36,941 nt of DNA from Pseudomonadales bacterium. Lineage in GTDB: Bacteria; Pseudomonadota; Gammaproteobacteria; Pseudomonadales; Azotimanducaceae. The DNA lies in contig JADHNQ010000003.1 in NCBI GenBank assembly GCA_016779425.1, positions 1 to 36,941 of the forward strand. The letters are read 5' to 3'. Positions 9,303 to 17,541 of the stretch are shown piece by piece (within the stretch, counting starts at the first letter, position 1; the number at the start of each line of letters is the position of its first letter). A program made the translations under genes and the position numbers. Under the pieces are notes generated by a model, which worked only from the letters and a program-made list of their open reading frames with translations, searched no databases and was not told where the DNA came from.

Positions 9303-10037
9303 ATGGCAATGGAATTATGGACTTGGGGTACACCCAATGGCTGGAAGGTCAGCATCATGTTGGAAGAGTTAAAGGAGGCCGGTGTCGCTTTACCTCCGGT
9401 TGACGTTCGACATGTGAACTTGATGAATCGCGAGCAGTTTTCCGAAGCATTCACTGCGATCAACCCTAACCAGAAGATACCTGGTCTCGTTGACGGGGAC
9501 AGCAAGCTGATGGAGAGCTGCGCTATCCTGCTGTACCTCGCAGAGAAATACCCGACGTTCCTGCTACCCTCAGATGAATCCCGCTGGGAAGTTATCCAGT
9601 GGCTGTTCTGGCAGGCAGCCGGTCTTGGACCCAGCTTCGGCAACAAGCTTTCCTATACCCGCTATATGGACGATATTCCGGCAGAACAGAAGGTGCACCC
9701 TCTAGAGCGTTTCAGCACGGAGGCCCAGCGCTTGCTTCGCGTGCTGGATAAACAACTAGGAGGGCGGGACTACATTTGTGGAGAGACGTTCACAGTCGCT
9801 GATATCGCTTGTTACCCTTGGGTTCGCGGTTGGAAATGGAGCAAGGTTGATATTTCCGGCCACGCCAACGTAGTTGCCTGGGTGGGAAGGGTCAGAGCGC
9901 GTCCTGCTGTTGAACGCGGGCTTGCCTATGGAACCCCCAAAGATGAAATCGATGGGTGGAGTGAAGAAACCAAGCGGCGCTATGCCGCACTAGGCAACTC
10001 GATTGCCTCGAACGATAGCATTGCCTCGAATAACTGA
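9303..10037 (+). CDS. Glutathione S-transferase family protein (YfcG/YghU-like)
   Basis: MELWTWGTPNGWKVSIMLEELK, AINPNQKIPGLVDGDSKLMESCAILLYLAEKY, WLFWQAAGLGPSFGN, YICGETFTVADIACYPWVRGW. Confidence 0.88.
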   Translation: MAMELWTWGTPNGWKVSIMLEELKEAGVALPPVDVRHVNLMNREQFSEAFTAINPNQKIPGLVDGDSKLMESCAILLYLAEKYPTFLLPSDESRWEVIQWLFWQAAGLGPSFGNKLSYTRYMDDIPAEQKVHPLERFSTEAQRLLRVLDKQLGGRDYICGETFTVADIACYPWVRGWKWSKVDISGHANVVAWVGRVRARPAVERGLAYGTPKDEIDGWSEETKRRYAALGNSIASNDSIASNN

Positions 10038-10301
10038 GCCGTTATTCCACAAGAGCTGGACTGAAGTTTGCTTAGATAATGACAGGAACAAATGACTGCG
10101 AACGTGCGCTAGAGGTTTATGACGGGATGACTACAATTAAGTTACCAAAAGCGCTGGTGTACCACAGCCGGGCGGCGGGGAGTCTATAAAAAATAGTTGA
10201 GCGTGAATTTGACTAGGGCGAAGTATTCAAGGCTATTGAAATTGAAGTTCAAACCTATTTTTTTCCTGTGCTACGGCGTATTGATTCGGGTACGTTATTT
10301 T

Positions 10302-11336
10302 CTATTGTCTTTGTCCTTCGAGAGACGCTGTAAACGCTGGATTATTTCGCTTGTGGGATTTAAGCCTCTGTATGGCGGCATCCATCACCGTTGACTGAAA
10401 TTCCAGGATACCAATCTTATACCCCTGGGTTTGCTGAAGATATTGCCAGTAACGTTGGACGTTGGGACGTTGGTCGCCGCGCAGGAAAAACTCCATCCAA
10501 TCGGCTTCCACCAATCGTTCCAAGATGACCAGCCAACTGATATCGGCGAGCGTGAGTTGGTTGCCGATAATATGGGGTCCATTACCCAGGAGATGTTCAT
10601 CCAGCGCGTCCAAATGCAATTCCATATTATTGCGTGCCTCTCCGAGTGCGTTCATGAGTGGCTTTATTTTGGTGAAGCCACTCAAACCTCTGAGTTTCAT
10701 TATCATGAAAATGGCCGCACGAGATCGAATCCTGTGGAACAGCAGTCCTTCAAAAATGAGTCGTAGCGGGATGTCTTGCAGAGCGGAGACCATCAACGGT
10801 GTCGTTAATAAACCGGCGCAGTTTGCTGCACTGCGTTTGATGTTAGTGGTTGGGTCATCACCGGTGAGGGAGGCCTTATCTATCCAGGTTTGCATTGCTG
10901 CCCTATCTGCTTCATCGGCTGGAACCAGGGTATTGCCGCCAGCCCCCTCTTTTAGTTTGGCTAAATAGGCGATGATCGCATGTGATTCGTAGACGGGGTG
11001 ACCATTGTGAACAAGTGTGGGCACCAGCCCGCCCGGGTTGACTGTCAGGTAGTCCCGGCCAATATTCTCGTAGCTGCCAGTTTCAATCAGCTCAATAGGG
11101 TGGGACTTATAGTCAATGTCCAGCTCCGCCATACAGGCACGCACTTTTTTGGAGCACAGTGAAAGGTTGTTGTGGTAGAGCTCATATTCCTGCGTAAAAG
11201 GCAGAGAAATATCCTTATGAAGACCGGCGGGCATATCACGGGTTTTTCGGTGACTCTTTTCCCAGAGAAACCAGCTCACAAGTCCGACCAGTAGGGTCGA
11301 TGAAAAAATCATTGGAATCATTTCAGTTCTCAGCAT
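10302..11336 (-). CDS. Glutathione S-transferase family protein with N-terminal membrane anchor
   Basis: N-terminal MIPMIFSSTLLVGLVSWFLWEKSHRK TM helix, then YELYHNNLSLCSKKVRACMAELDIDYKSHPIEL, NPGGLVPTLVHNGHPVYESHAIIAYLAK, GNQLTLADISWLVILERL. Confidence 0.85.
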   Translation of the reverse strand: MLRTEMIPMIFSSTLLVGLVSWFLWEKSHRKTRDMPAGLHKDISLPFTQEYELYHNNLSLCSKKVRACMAELDIDYKSHPIELIETGSYENIGRDYLTVNPGGLVPTLVHNGHPVYESHAIIAYLAKLKEGAGGNTLVPADEADRAAMQTWIDKASLTGDDPTTNIKRSAANCAGLLTTPLMVSALQDIPLRLIFEGLLFHRIRSRAAIFMIMKLRGLSGFTKIKPLMNALGEARNNMELHLDALDEHLLGNGPHIIGNQLTLADISWLVILERLVEADWMEFFLRGDQRPNVQRYWQYLQQTQGYKIGILEFQSTVMDAAIQRLKSHKRNNPAFTASLEGQRQ

Positions 11337-11339
11337 CCT

Positions 11340-12209
11340 TCATTTTGGTTCGAAGCCAGCAACGTCACACAGAGTCTCTTTTTTCAGGCGCTGCTTCAGA
11401 TGCAGCGCTGCGGTTATTAGCTTTGGTGGCAGCGGTGATTGCACTTCGTTGGCGAACTCCGGTTTAGCCAGTAAACCCTGATACCATGTGGTGACTCGCG
11501 GATGCTGCTGTGCAAACGGATAGCCAGCTTCCTTTAGCCTGTGTGTGTAAATAAACCATGCGATGTCCAGCAAGGTTATTTCAGAACCGCACAGGTAAGG
11601 CTGGCTGGCCAGCTGTTGCTCAAACCTTTGGTAAACAGCATGAAACTTTCTGGCACTTTCCCGGGCGCCGGTATCAGTAATTCCTTGCTTTGCGTAGTCG
11701 TGCCAGAAATTGAGCTCGATTGCTTTTTGTGTATCTTGTTGCCCTTTGATGGTGCCCGCCTTGCTTTCCATTGCCGCCAGCGATTGGGGCTTCTTCTGTG
11801 CCAGAAATTTTGGTACGACAAAGCGCATCGTCAGTGCGCGTAAATCTAGGTGCAGATTGTCTTCTTCTTGCAGGCTGGCAATTATCTCGTCGCGCAAAGC
11901 TGCGGGAATCAAGTTTGGCTCGGGAAAACTCTCGTCCAGGTACTGCAAAATGTCGTTGCTCTCAATGTGCACAACACCGTCATGTACTAACACTGGCACC
12001 AGACCGCGTGGATTGATGCCCAGAAACCAGGGTTTAAAGTTTTCCTGTGTTGCCAGGTTCAGCGGACGCGGCGCCCAGTCGATACCCTTGAGGTTCAAAA
12101 AAATACGCGTTTTCTGCGAGCAGGCGGAGCCCTGGAAATGAATCAGGTGAATACCTCGCCACTTTAGAACCTCTTTGGTTTCTATGTCCGATTCCAGCAA
12201 TTGCACCAT
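11340..12209 (-). CDS. Glutathione S-transferase family protein
   Basis: IHLIHFQGSACSQKTRIFLNLKGIDW, NPRGLVPVLVHDGVVHIESNDILQYLDESFPEP, LCGSEITLLDIAWFIYTHRL. Confidence 0.87.
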   Translation of the reverse strand: MVQLLESDIETKEVLKWRGIHLIHFQGSACSQKTRIFLNLKGIDWAPRPLNLATQENFKPWFLGINPRGLVPVLVHDGVVHIESNDILQYLDESFPEPNLIPAALRDEIIASLQEEDNLHLDLRALTMRFVVPKFLAQKKPQSLAAMESKAGTIKGQQDTQKAIELNFWHDYAKQGITDTGARESARKFHAVYQRFEQQLASQPYLCGSEITLLDIAWFIYTHRLKEAGYPFAQQHPRVTTWYQGLLAKPEFANEVQSPLPPKLITAALHLKQRLKKETLCDVAGFEPK

Positions 12210-12225
12210 TGTTTTTTACATCCTC

Positions 12226-13371
12226 CTAAAACCAGGGGCGAGCAGGGAGTTCCATTGCTTTCTTCAGCATGCCTAGTGTTTTCGGTTCGATCTTCCCTGA
12301 CTTAATAGCGCGAAAAGCCGCGATCATACGTTTCAGGCTGAAGTGCGGACGCATAGCAGGCGGTACATCATCGCCCCAGGCCCACAGACTACCCATATCA
12401 AGTGGGTGGTAACGCGTTTCGAATTCGGCGTCGAACACATCGCCGTCCGCGTAGTGCTCCAGCTCATCACCGGTAGGGTCAAGCCAGTAGTCAAACACCT
12501 GACTGCCGAGAATATGCCGACCGATACCCCAAAAATGGTTCCAGCCGTTGAGCTTCAGGTGTTGCTGCCCCTGGCCAATGCTGTCGATGTCCAGTGTTTC
12601 GTATGCGCTGTGCATGTATTCTGCGGCCGCATTCTGCACTAAGACAACAGTGTGGTGATCAGCCGGTGTGGCACCCTTGTCTAGGCGATTGAACGCCAGC
12701 GCGGGTGTGCCATCTTCCAGGCACTGCACATCTGTTGGGATAATGCCGAGATGGCGCATATACCAATGGATAGATTCTTCGAAGTTGGACACCGACAGTA
12801 CATAGTGGCCCAGGCGATGTACCGGGGAAGGCCCAGTCTTTGTTCTAATCCCCGTGTTGACCCGGACTTTCTCCGTGGGCGTGTTAACGGCAGGACGTTG
12901 GCGCTGCGGCAATTCGTCGACCAGCTCGCGGCCCCAAACCAAATCTACAATGAAGCCGTCCGGATCGTGCAGGCGGACTCTTTGGCCACCGCCGGGTCCA
13001 TCAATGGCGCTGATGGGCTGCGCACAAATTTCGCTGACGCGATGCAGTTCTTCTTCGCTGTTGACGCTATAACCTGCGCCGAAAAAACCGTTGAGCTTGC
13101 CAATTTTATGCGCAACGTAAAAATAAGGCAGGGCTCCTGTGCCGCGCATATAGAGCGCGTCAGGTGTCTCTTGTGCTACCTGAAAACCGAAATCGACAAG
13201 GAACGCCTTTTGTAACTGCAGGTCGGTTTTGTTGAATAGTATGTACGCTATATCGCTGGCCTTAACTATAGGCTCAGCCTTGTTAATTGAAATGCGGCCG
13301 ATTTTTTCGCGCGCTTGCTGCGAGTGGAGTTCAGAGCCTGGGTAGTTTAAGTCGTTATAAAAATCAGTCAT
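12226..13371 (-). CDS. Two-module VOC protein, extradiol (catechol-2,3-dioxygenase-like) dioxygenase family
   Basis: VKASDIAYILFNKTDLQLQKAFLVDFGF (module 1) and VHRLGHYVLSVSNFEESIHWYMRHLGIIPTD ... LNGWNHFWGIGRHILGSQVFDYWLDPTGDELEHYADGD (module 2, His/His/Glu pattern). Confidence 0.85.
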   Translation of the reverse strand: MTDFYNDLNYPGSELHSQQAREKIGRISINKAEPIVKASDIAYILFNKTDLQLQKAFLVDFGFQVAQETPDALYMRGTGALPYFYVAHKIGKLNGFFGAGYSVNSEEELHRVSEICAQPISAIDGPGGGQRVRLHDPDGFIVDLVWGRELVDELPQRQRPAVNTPTEKVRVNTGIRTKTGPSPVHRLGHYVLSVSNFEESIHWYMRHLGIIPTDVQCLEDGTPALAFNRLDKGATPADHHTVVLVQNAAAEYMHSAYETLDIDSIGQGQQHLKLNGWNHFWGIGRHILGSQVFDYWLDPTGDELEHYADGDVFDAEFETRYHPLDMGSLWAWGDDVPPAMRPHFSLKRMIAAFRAIKSGKIEPKTLGMLKKAMELPARPWF

Positions 13372-13846
13372 GGCGTCGCCATATCAGTTGATCCTGCATA
13401 TCTCGCGTAGTCGCAGTTAGGGTGAGCCTATCTTCGACAAACTGATACTTGCGAGTAAGGGTGGTATCAATCATTTGCGGTATGAGCGCTTCACGAACCC
13501 GGTGGTGCACCTCACCATCAGCAACATCAAAGGGGCCGCAGTAGGCGACATAACCTGTGCATGCCAGGTAGAACTGTCTCATCAAGTCCATTTGGTCACT
13601 ATCCAATGGGCCAGCGGGATGCTCGAGTATGCTGCGTTTAAGTGCCTGGATGGTATTACGGTCATCTGAAACGGCTTTGCGTCCTGTTTCCATCAATGTG
13701 GCTGATACCCAGCCATCGGCGGTATACATAATGTGGCCGACAGCATTTCCGCCGTAGGCGTGGCGCTTCTTTCCTGAGCCTACGTTCACTACGCTCCATG
13801 CCTGTAGCTCCCATGTGCCGACAAATTGTTTTGTTTCTTCGTTCAT
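13364..13846 (-). CDS. Lipocalin-like domain protein
   Basis: MNEETKQFVGTWELQAWSVVNVGSGKKRHAYGGNAVGHIMYTADGWVSATLM resembles bacterial lipocalin-like (PF13924-type) proteins. Overlaps the downstream dioxygenase start. Confidence 0.7.
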   Translation of the reverse strand: MNEETKQFVGTWELQAWSVVNVGSGKKRHAYGGNAVGHIMYTADGWVSATLMETGRKAVSDDRNTIQALKRSILEHPAGPLDSDQMDLMRQFYLACTGYVAYCGPFDVADGEVHHRVREALIPQMIDTTLTRKYQFVEDRLTLTATTRDMQDQLIWRRHD

Positions 13847-13874
13847 TTCTGGGGTTTTTCGAGCGCTCTTTGGA

Positions 13875-13938
13875 CGCAATAAACTAGCGGATAACAAGTA
13901 TAATTTATAATAACTTGTATTTGGTCAAGTATTAAATT
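13875..13938. promoter_or_regulatory. Promoter/operator region C upstream of the lipocalin-dioxygenase-GST-GST operon
   Basis: Reverse complement AATTTAATACTTGACCAAATACAAGTTATTATAAATTATACTTGTTATCCGCTAGTTTATTGCG is 53/64 identical to 5374-5437. Confidence 0.7.
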
Positions 13939-13975
13939 GCCGTGTGTCACGGCTACACCCAAACTAAAAGATCAA

Positions 13976-14054
13976 TACGGGGCTTTAGAAATGTAGCTGG
14001 ACGCCACGAGATTTTAATTTGGTGGAGGCGGCGGCAGTTTGAGTCTTCGCTATC
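13976..14054. repeat. Attachment-like direct repeat, copy 1 (tmRNA/tRNA 3'-end-like core)
   Basis: TACGGGG...GTAGCTGGACGCCACGAGATTTTAATTTGGTGGAGGCGGCGGCAGTTTGAGTCTTCGCTATC, near-identical to 14531-14609. Confidence 0.75.
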
Positions 14055-14412
14055 AGGCGCACCGATGAGGACCTTGCCTTTGCCCGCTATGCCACTCGCG
14101 AGCAATCCCTTCAAAGGTATTGGCGCTATCCGTGCGCGCCGTCGCCTTCATGAGTTTTTTGTACTCGCTAGGATCAGTTCCCGCGGCGAGTTGCGTTCTC
14201 GCTGCATCGCGAGTGGCGCGCGCATCCTTTAGTGAGATTTCGGGGTAGGGGCCGATGGCAAGTCGTTTCTCTTTTCCGCCGAATCGATACTTCAATCGCC
14301 AGAGTTTGCCACCTGCTTTGGTCACCTCGAGTTAGAGTCCTTTCTCGTCATAGAGCCCGTAAGTCTTGTCCTTGGGCTTGGCGTGATTAATGGCAACGAT
14401 GGTCAGCGACAT
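14053..14412 (-). pseudogene. Tyrosine recombinase/phage integrase remnant (DUF4102-type N-terminal domain)
   Basis: MSLTIVAINHAKPKDKTYGLYDEKGL*LEVTKAGGKLWRLKYRFGGKEKRLAIGPYPEISLKDARATRDAARTQLAAGTDPSEYKK...FEGIAREWH. In-frame TAA at 14332-14334 and C-terminal catalytic domain missing. Confidence 0.9.
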
Positions 14413-14518
14413 GTGGGGGCATTTTCAGGAGTTTAATTGGATATGCCCCCAGGTGCCCCCAGATGCCCCCAGATGTCACGAGACGGCTTTGGATTGTCTT
14501 GGATCATTGAGGTATAAA

Positions 14519-14540
14519 AAACCCCGTAGATACGGGGTTT
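14519..14540. terminator. Strong hairpin at the integrase/attachment module
   Basis: AAACCCCGTA GA TACGGGGTTT, perfect 10-bp arms. Confidence 0.6.
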
Positions 14541-14609
14541 ATGAGATGTAGCTGGACGCTACGAGATTTTAATTTGGTGGAGGCGGCGGGAGTTTGAGTC
14601 TTCGCTATC
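14531..14609. repeat. Attachment-like direct repeat, copy 2
   Basis: 79-nt copy of 13976-14054. Contains TTGGTGGAGGCGGCGGGAGTTTGA, resembling the reverse complement of a tmRNA 3' end (cf. E. coli TGGTGGAGCTGGCGGGAGTTGAACCC). Confidence 0.75.
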
Positions 14610-14691
14610 GCTCGACAGACCTCCGCTTCGCTCCGGCCACCCGCGCCGCAACGGCGCGAGTTCAGTCTTTCACCAGTTCCATTAAACGCAA

Positions 14692-14719
14692 AAAGGGCAG
14701 TCTTTACAGACTACCCTTT
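14692..14719. terminator. Candidate terminator hairpin
   Basis: AAAGGGCAGTCT TTAC AGACTACCCTTT: 12-bp stem with one mismatch. Confidence 0.55.
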
Positions 14720-14755
14720 CCGCGTTTGGTGGACGCGGCGGGAGTCTATAAATAG
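14720..14755. repeat. Attachment-like core, copy 3
   Basis: CGCGTTTGGTGGACGCGGCGGGAGTCTATAAATAG; similar core at 10171-10196. Confidence 0.5.
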
Positions 14756-15001
14756 CTTTAAAATATTGATTTTAATGAATAAAAAATTAAATAAATTTTA
14801 ATATGCCCCCTGTCGTCACGCTGGTAACGTCGACCTAGAGAGCATGCGGGACAATTAGGTATGACACCATTTAGAGTTTTTTGTTATTTGGGAGGTTTCT
14901 TTGCATGAGTCGTAAACAGTGTTTTGTATGCCAAAATGTATACATATAAGGTGGCTGGTAGACTGTTGACGCGATCGTTATTGCGATTGAGAAGCCAATA
15001 G

Positions 15002-15319
15002 TTGTGCCTGCTCGGCATTGAGTTGACCCCTCGCTCGGAGATGGTGGCCTCGGTGGCGACGGTTGGGACGGCGTTACTCCTAACCGTGGTTCAATTGTTG
15101 CGCCTGACCACTTTTTCGAGCCGGGGCTTGTGGGCGTATTCCAAAGCCTATCTTGTTCTGTTTCTGGGTGTTTTCATCGGCTTATGGTTGTATGCGCTAC
15201 CCGATTACTTTTCCGCAGCTGACGGCATCAGTTCACAAGGGTACCCCGTAGGCTCATTACCTTATGTGCTGGGTTGCAGCGGCTTCGCCGCATTTTTCCT
15301 TTTGCGAGAAAGGCACTAA
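15002..15319 (+). CDS. Small hydrophobic protein of unknown function (start TTG 15002 or ATG 15041)
   Basis: VASVATVGTALLLTVVQLLRLTTF, LVLFLGVFIGLWLYALPDYF; conserved C-terminus shared with the partial copy at 2-142. Confidence 0.65.
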   Translation: MCLLGIELTPRSEMVASVATVGTALLLTVVQLLRLTTFSSRGLWAYSKAYLVLFLGVFIGLWLYALPDYFSAADGISSQGYPVGSLPYVLGCSGFAAFFLLRERH

Positions 15320-15349
15320 TGTTGCACGGAAACCTTGGAAGACTGCTCG

Positions 15350-15720
15350 AGTTGTCTTATTAGTCTAGAACCTGCCGTGGCGCTCAATGTGAGCACCCTT
15401 AGGTCCCCACACGCGCTCAACCCATTTGTCCTCGGGTGTTTAAGGTGTCGTCAGTTTTACTTGCATGTACATCTCGTCAAAGTCGCGCTCACGTCATACG
15501 CTGTACGCGCGTTTTAGAGCATCGCTGCCACTAACACCCAAGTGGTTGGCAAAACCGCAAAGACGAGTATTCACAGGAAGTAAGAGAACGGCCAGCGCGC
15601 AAACGCTGCAGCGACGCGCCTTGGCATTGACAGCATACGCGGGTAGTCGGCAAAGGACTTAATTCCTGACACTCTAGCAATCACTGCCTTAAATCTGGTC
15701 GTTCGCGACTCTTTTTGCCT
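15350..15720 (-). pseudogene. Decayed CDS of unknown family
   Basis: Minus strand: RVSGIKSFADYPRMLSMPRRVAAAFARWPFSYF / LPVNTRLCGFANHLGVSGSDALKRAYSV*RERDFDEMYMQVKLTTP*TPEDKWVERVWGPKGAHIERHGRF*. Protein-like text interrupted by a frameshift and two stops. Confidence 0.5.
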
Positions 15721-15988
15721 TCAATTTTTTGCCTTCAATTTTTTGTCCACAATTTGTCCGTAAATTCTCATAATGTGCCCCAGAAATTGATCGCATCGGG
15801 CTGAACGTGGTGCGAATCTGCGCCGGCTCACCAGCTTGGTATTCAAAGAGGTTACGTGCATGTACAAAACGTCGTGATGTCTACCAACGGTTGGTGGATA
15901 GAGGCAGTCCATGCGGGCCAATAATTCAAAAAAGTCTCGCGCCTTCTTACAGCGGTAGCGGGTAAAAAAACACTCAGCAGGCACATCC

Positions 15989-17281
15989 ATTAAGTCAACA
16001 CCACAAGCAGAATTCGGTTTCGGTACACAAATACGTAAATCCCCCTTTTTTGACGCAACGGTGCGCTGGGGTGCGCGGGACTTTTCGGTTTATAACCATA
16101 TGTATATTCCGAGGGACTTTGGGGATCCTGAGCAGAATTTTTGGAACTTGGTCAACGAAGCTATTTTGTGCGACGTAGCCGCAGAGCGTCAGGTGGAGAT
16201 TACGGGGCCCGATGCTGCGCGCTTTGTGCAAATACTGACGCCACGAGACCTGAGCCAATGCGCTGTGGGGCAATGCAAATATGTGCTTATCACCAATGCC
16301 GACGGCGGTATTCTTAACGATCCCGTATTGCTTCGATTGGCAGAGAACCATTTTTGGTTGTCTTTAGCCGACAGCGATATCCTGCTCTGGGCGCAGGGTG
16401 TCGCCGTTCACTCGGGGCTGGACGTCACGATCTGTGAGCCTGATGTATCGCCGTTGCAACTCCAAGGCCCTCGGTCAGGCGATATTATGGAAGCGCTGTT
16501 TGGTGAAGAGATTGCTGACCTTAAATACTATTGGTTACGACATTACACCCTAGACGGTATTCCCCTCGTGGTTTCTCGCACAGGCTGGTCTAGCGAGCTG
16601 GGATATGAGATTTACCTGCGAAATGGTGCACACGGGGATGCCCTTTGGGAAAAGATTATGGCGGCCGGGGCGCCGTTTGGGCTAAAGCCTGGACATACAT
16701 CGACTATCCGGCGCGTAGAAGGTGGCATGTTGTCGTATCACGCCGACATGGATATTCACACTAATCCTTTTGAGCTGGGCCTTGATCGACTCGTTAATCT
16801 CGATATGGAGGCCGACTTTATAGGGAAGCGAGCGCTGACGGCGATTCGAGCGACGGGTATTACGCGAAAGCAGGTGGGTGTTGTGATTGCAGGCGAGCCA
16901 CTCGCCGCGCCGAACACGCGCGCCTGGTCTGTTTGCAGCGGCGCGGGTCAAGTAGGCTACGTTACCTCGGCTGTTTACTCTCCTCGTTTAGGCAAGAACG
17001 TTGCACTGGCCATGGTGGATATGGATTACGTGGAGTTGGGAACAGAGCTCACAGTGAGTCTGTCGGGCGAGGACCGCAGTGCGACCGTTGTTGAAAAGCC
17101 ATTTTACGATCCTAAAAAGCGCCTCGCCTCAGTTAGTTCGGTAACCGCCCAGTCAACGGACATTGAGGTGCCCCAGGTAAGTAATGTTGCTACTGAGGTC
17201 GATATCCCGGAGCGCACTTTGGACGCTTTTACACCCGTCAATGACGCCGCCCACGCTGAATCAAGTGCTACCATCGGCTAG
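15989..17281 (+). CDS. GcvT/DmdA-like aminomethyltransferase-fold protein (dimethylsulfoniopropionate demethylase-like); start uncertain (ATT 15989 or GTG 16061)
   Basis: Reads EFGFGTQIRKSPFFDATVRWGARDFSVYNHMYIPRDFGDPEQNFW...AERQVEITGPDAARFVQILTPRDLSQCAVGQCKYVLITNADGGILNDPVLLRLAENHFWLSLADSD...RVEGGMLSY, strongly DmdA/GcvT-like. Conserved N-terminus extends upstream of the called GTG start. Confidence 0.8.
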   Translation: MKSTPQAEFGFGTQIRKSPFFDATVRWGARDFSVYNHMYIPRDFGDPEQNFWNLVNEAILCDVAAERQVEITGPDAARFVQILTPRDLSQCAVGQCKYVLITNADGGILNDPVLLRLAENHFWLSLADSDILLWAQGVAVHSGLDVTICEPDVSPLQLQGPRSGDIMEALFGEEIADLKYYWLRHYTLDGIPLVVSRTGWSSELGYEIYLRNGAHGDALWEKIMAAGAPFGLKPGHTSTIRRVEGGMLSYHADMDIHTNPFELGLDRLVNLDMEADFIGKRALTAIRATGITRKQVGVVIAGEPLAAPNTRAWSVCSGAGQVGYVTSAVYSPRLGKNVALAMVDMDYVELGTELTVSLSGEDRSATVVEKPFYDPKKRLASVSSVTAQSTDIEVPQVSNVATEVDIPERTLDAFTPVNDAAHAESSATIG

Positions 17282-17541
17282 GAACTTAAAGATCGTTACA
17301 TTCTAAATCTCTGGTGCCGCCGGAGCGCACCGAGAGTATGCTTTCCCATTGTCAGGTTAGCCCGTTGGTTATCCCTGCCCTGCAGACAGCGGACGTCTGG
17401 CTGACCTGATAATGGGTGAGGTTCGTAATTAGGCGCGGCGGGTCGCAAGGTCGCCCAAAATGGATAAGAGAATGTCGAAGCAAAATAGTTTTGTAGCACC
17501 GGAGGGCAGCTCGCTTAAGTGCTCTGACAAGGAGCATGGTT

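Noticed and set aside
10462-10968. 168-aa ORF antisense to the membrane-anchored GST
   Set aside because: Antisense shadow of a well-supported gene.
14576-14605. Possible tRNA or tmRNA gene (GGTGGAGGCGGCGGGAGTTTGA core)
   Set aside because: Only the 3'-end-like core is present and it lacks a proper T-arm GGTTCGA; interpreted as attachment-like repeat, not a functional RNA gene.
15721-15990. 89-aa ORF on minus strand as a real gene
   Set aside because: Adjacent to decayed sequence, no recognisable domain, and its 5' end abuts the open frame of the DmdA-like gene; kept only as part of the decayed region.
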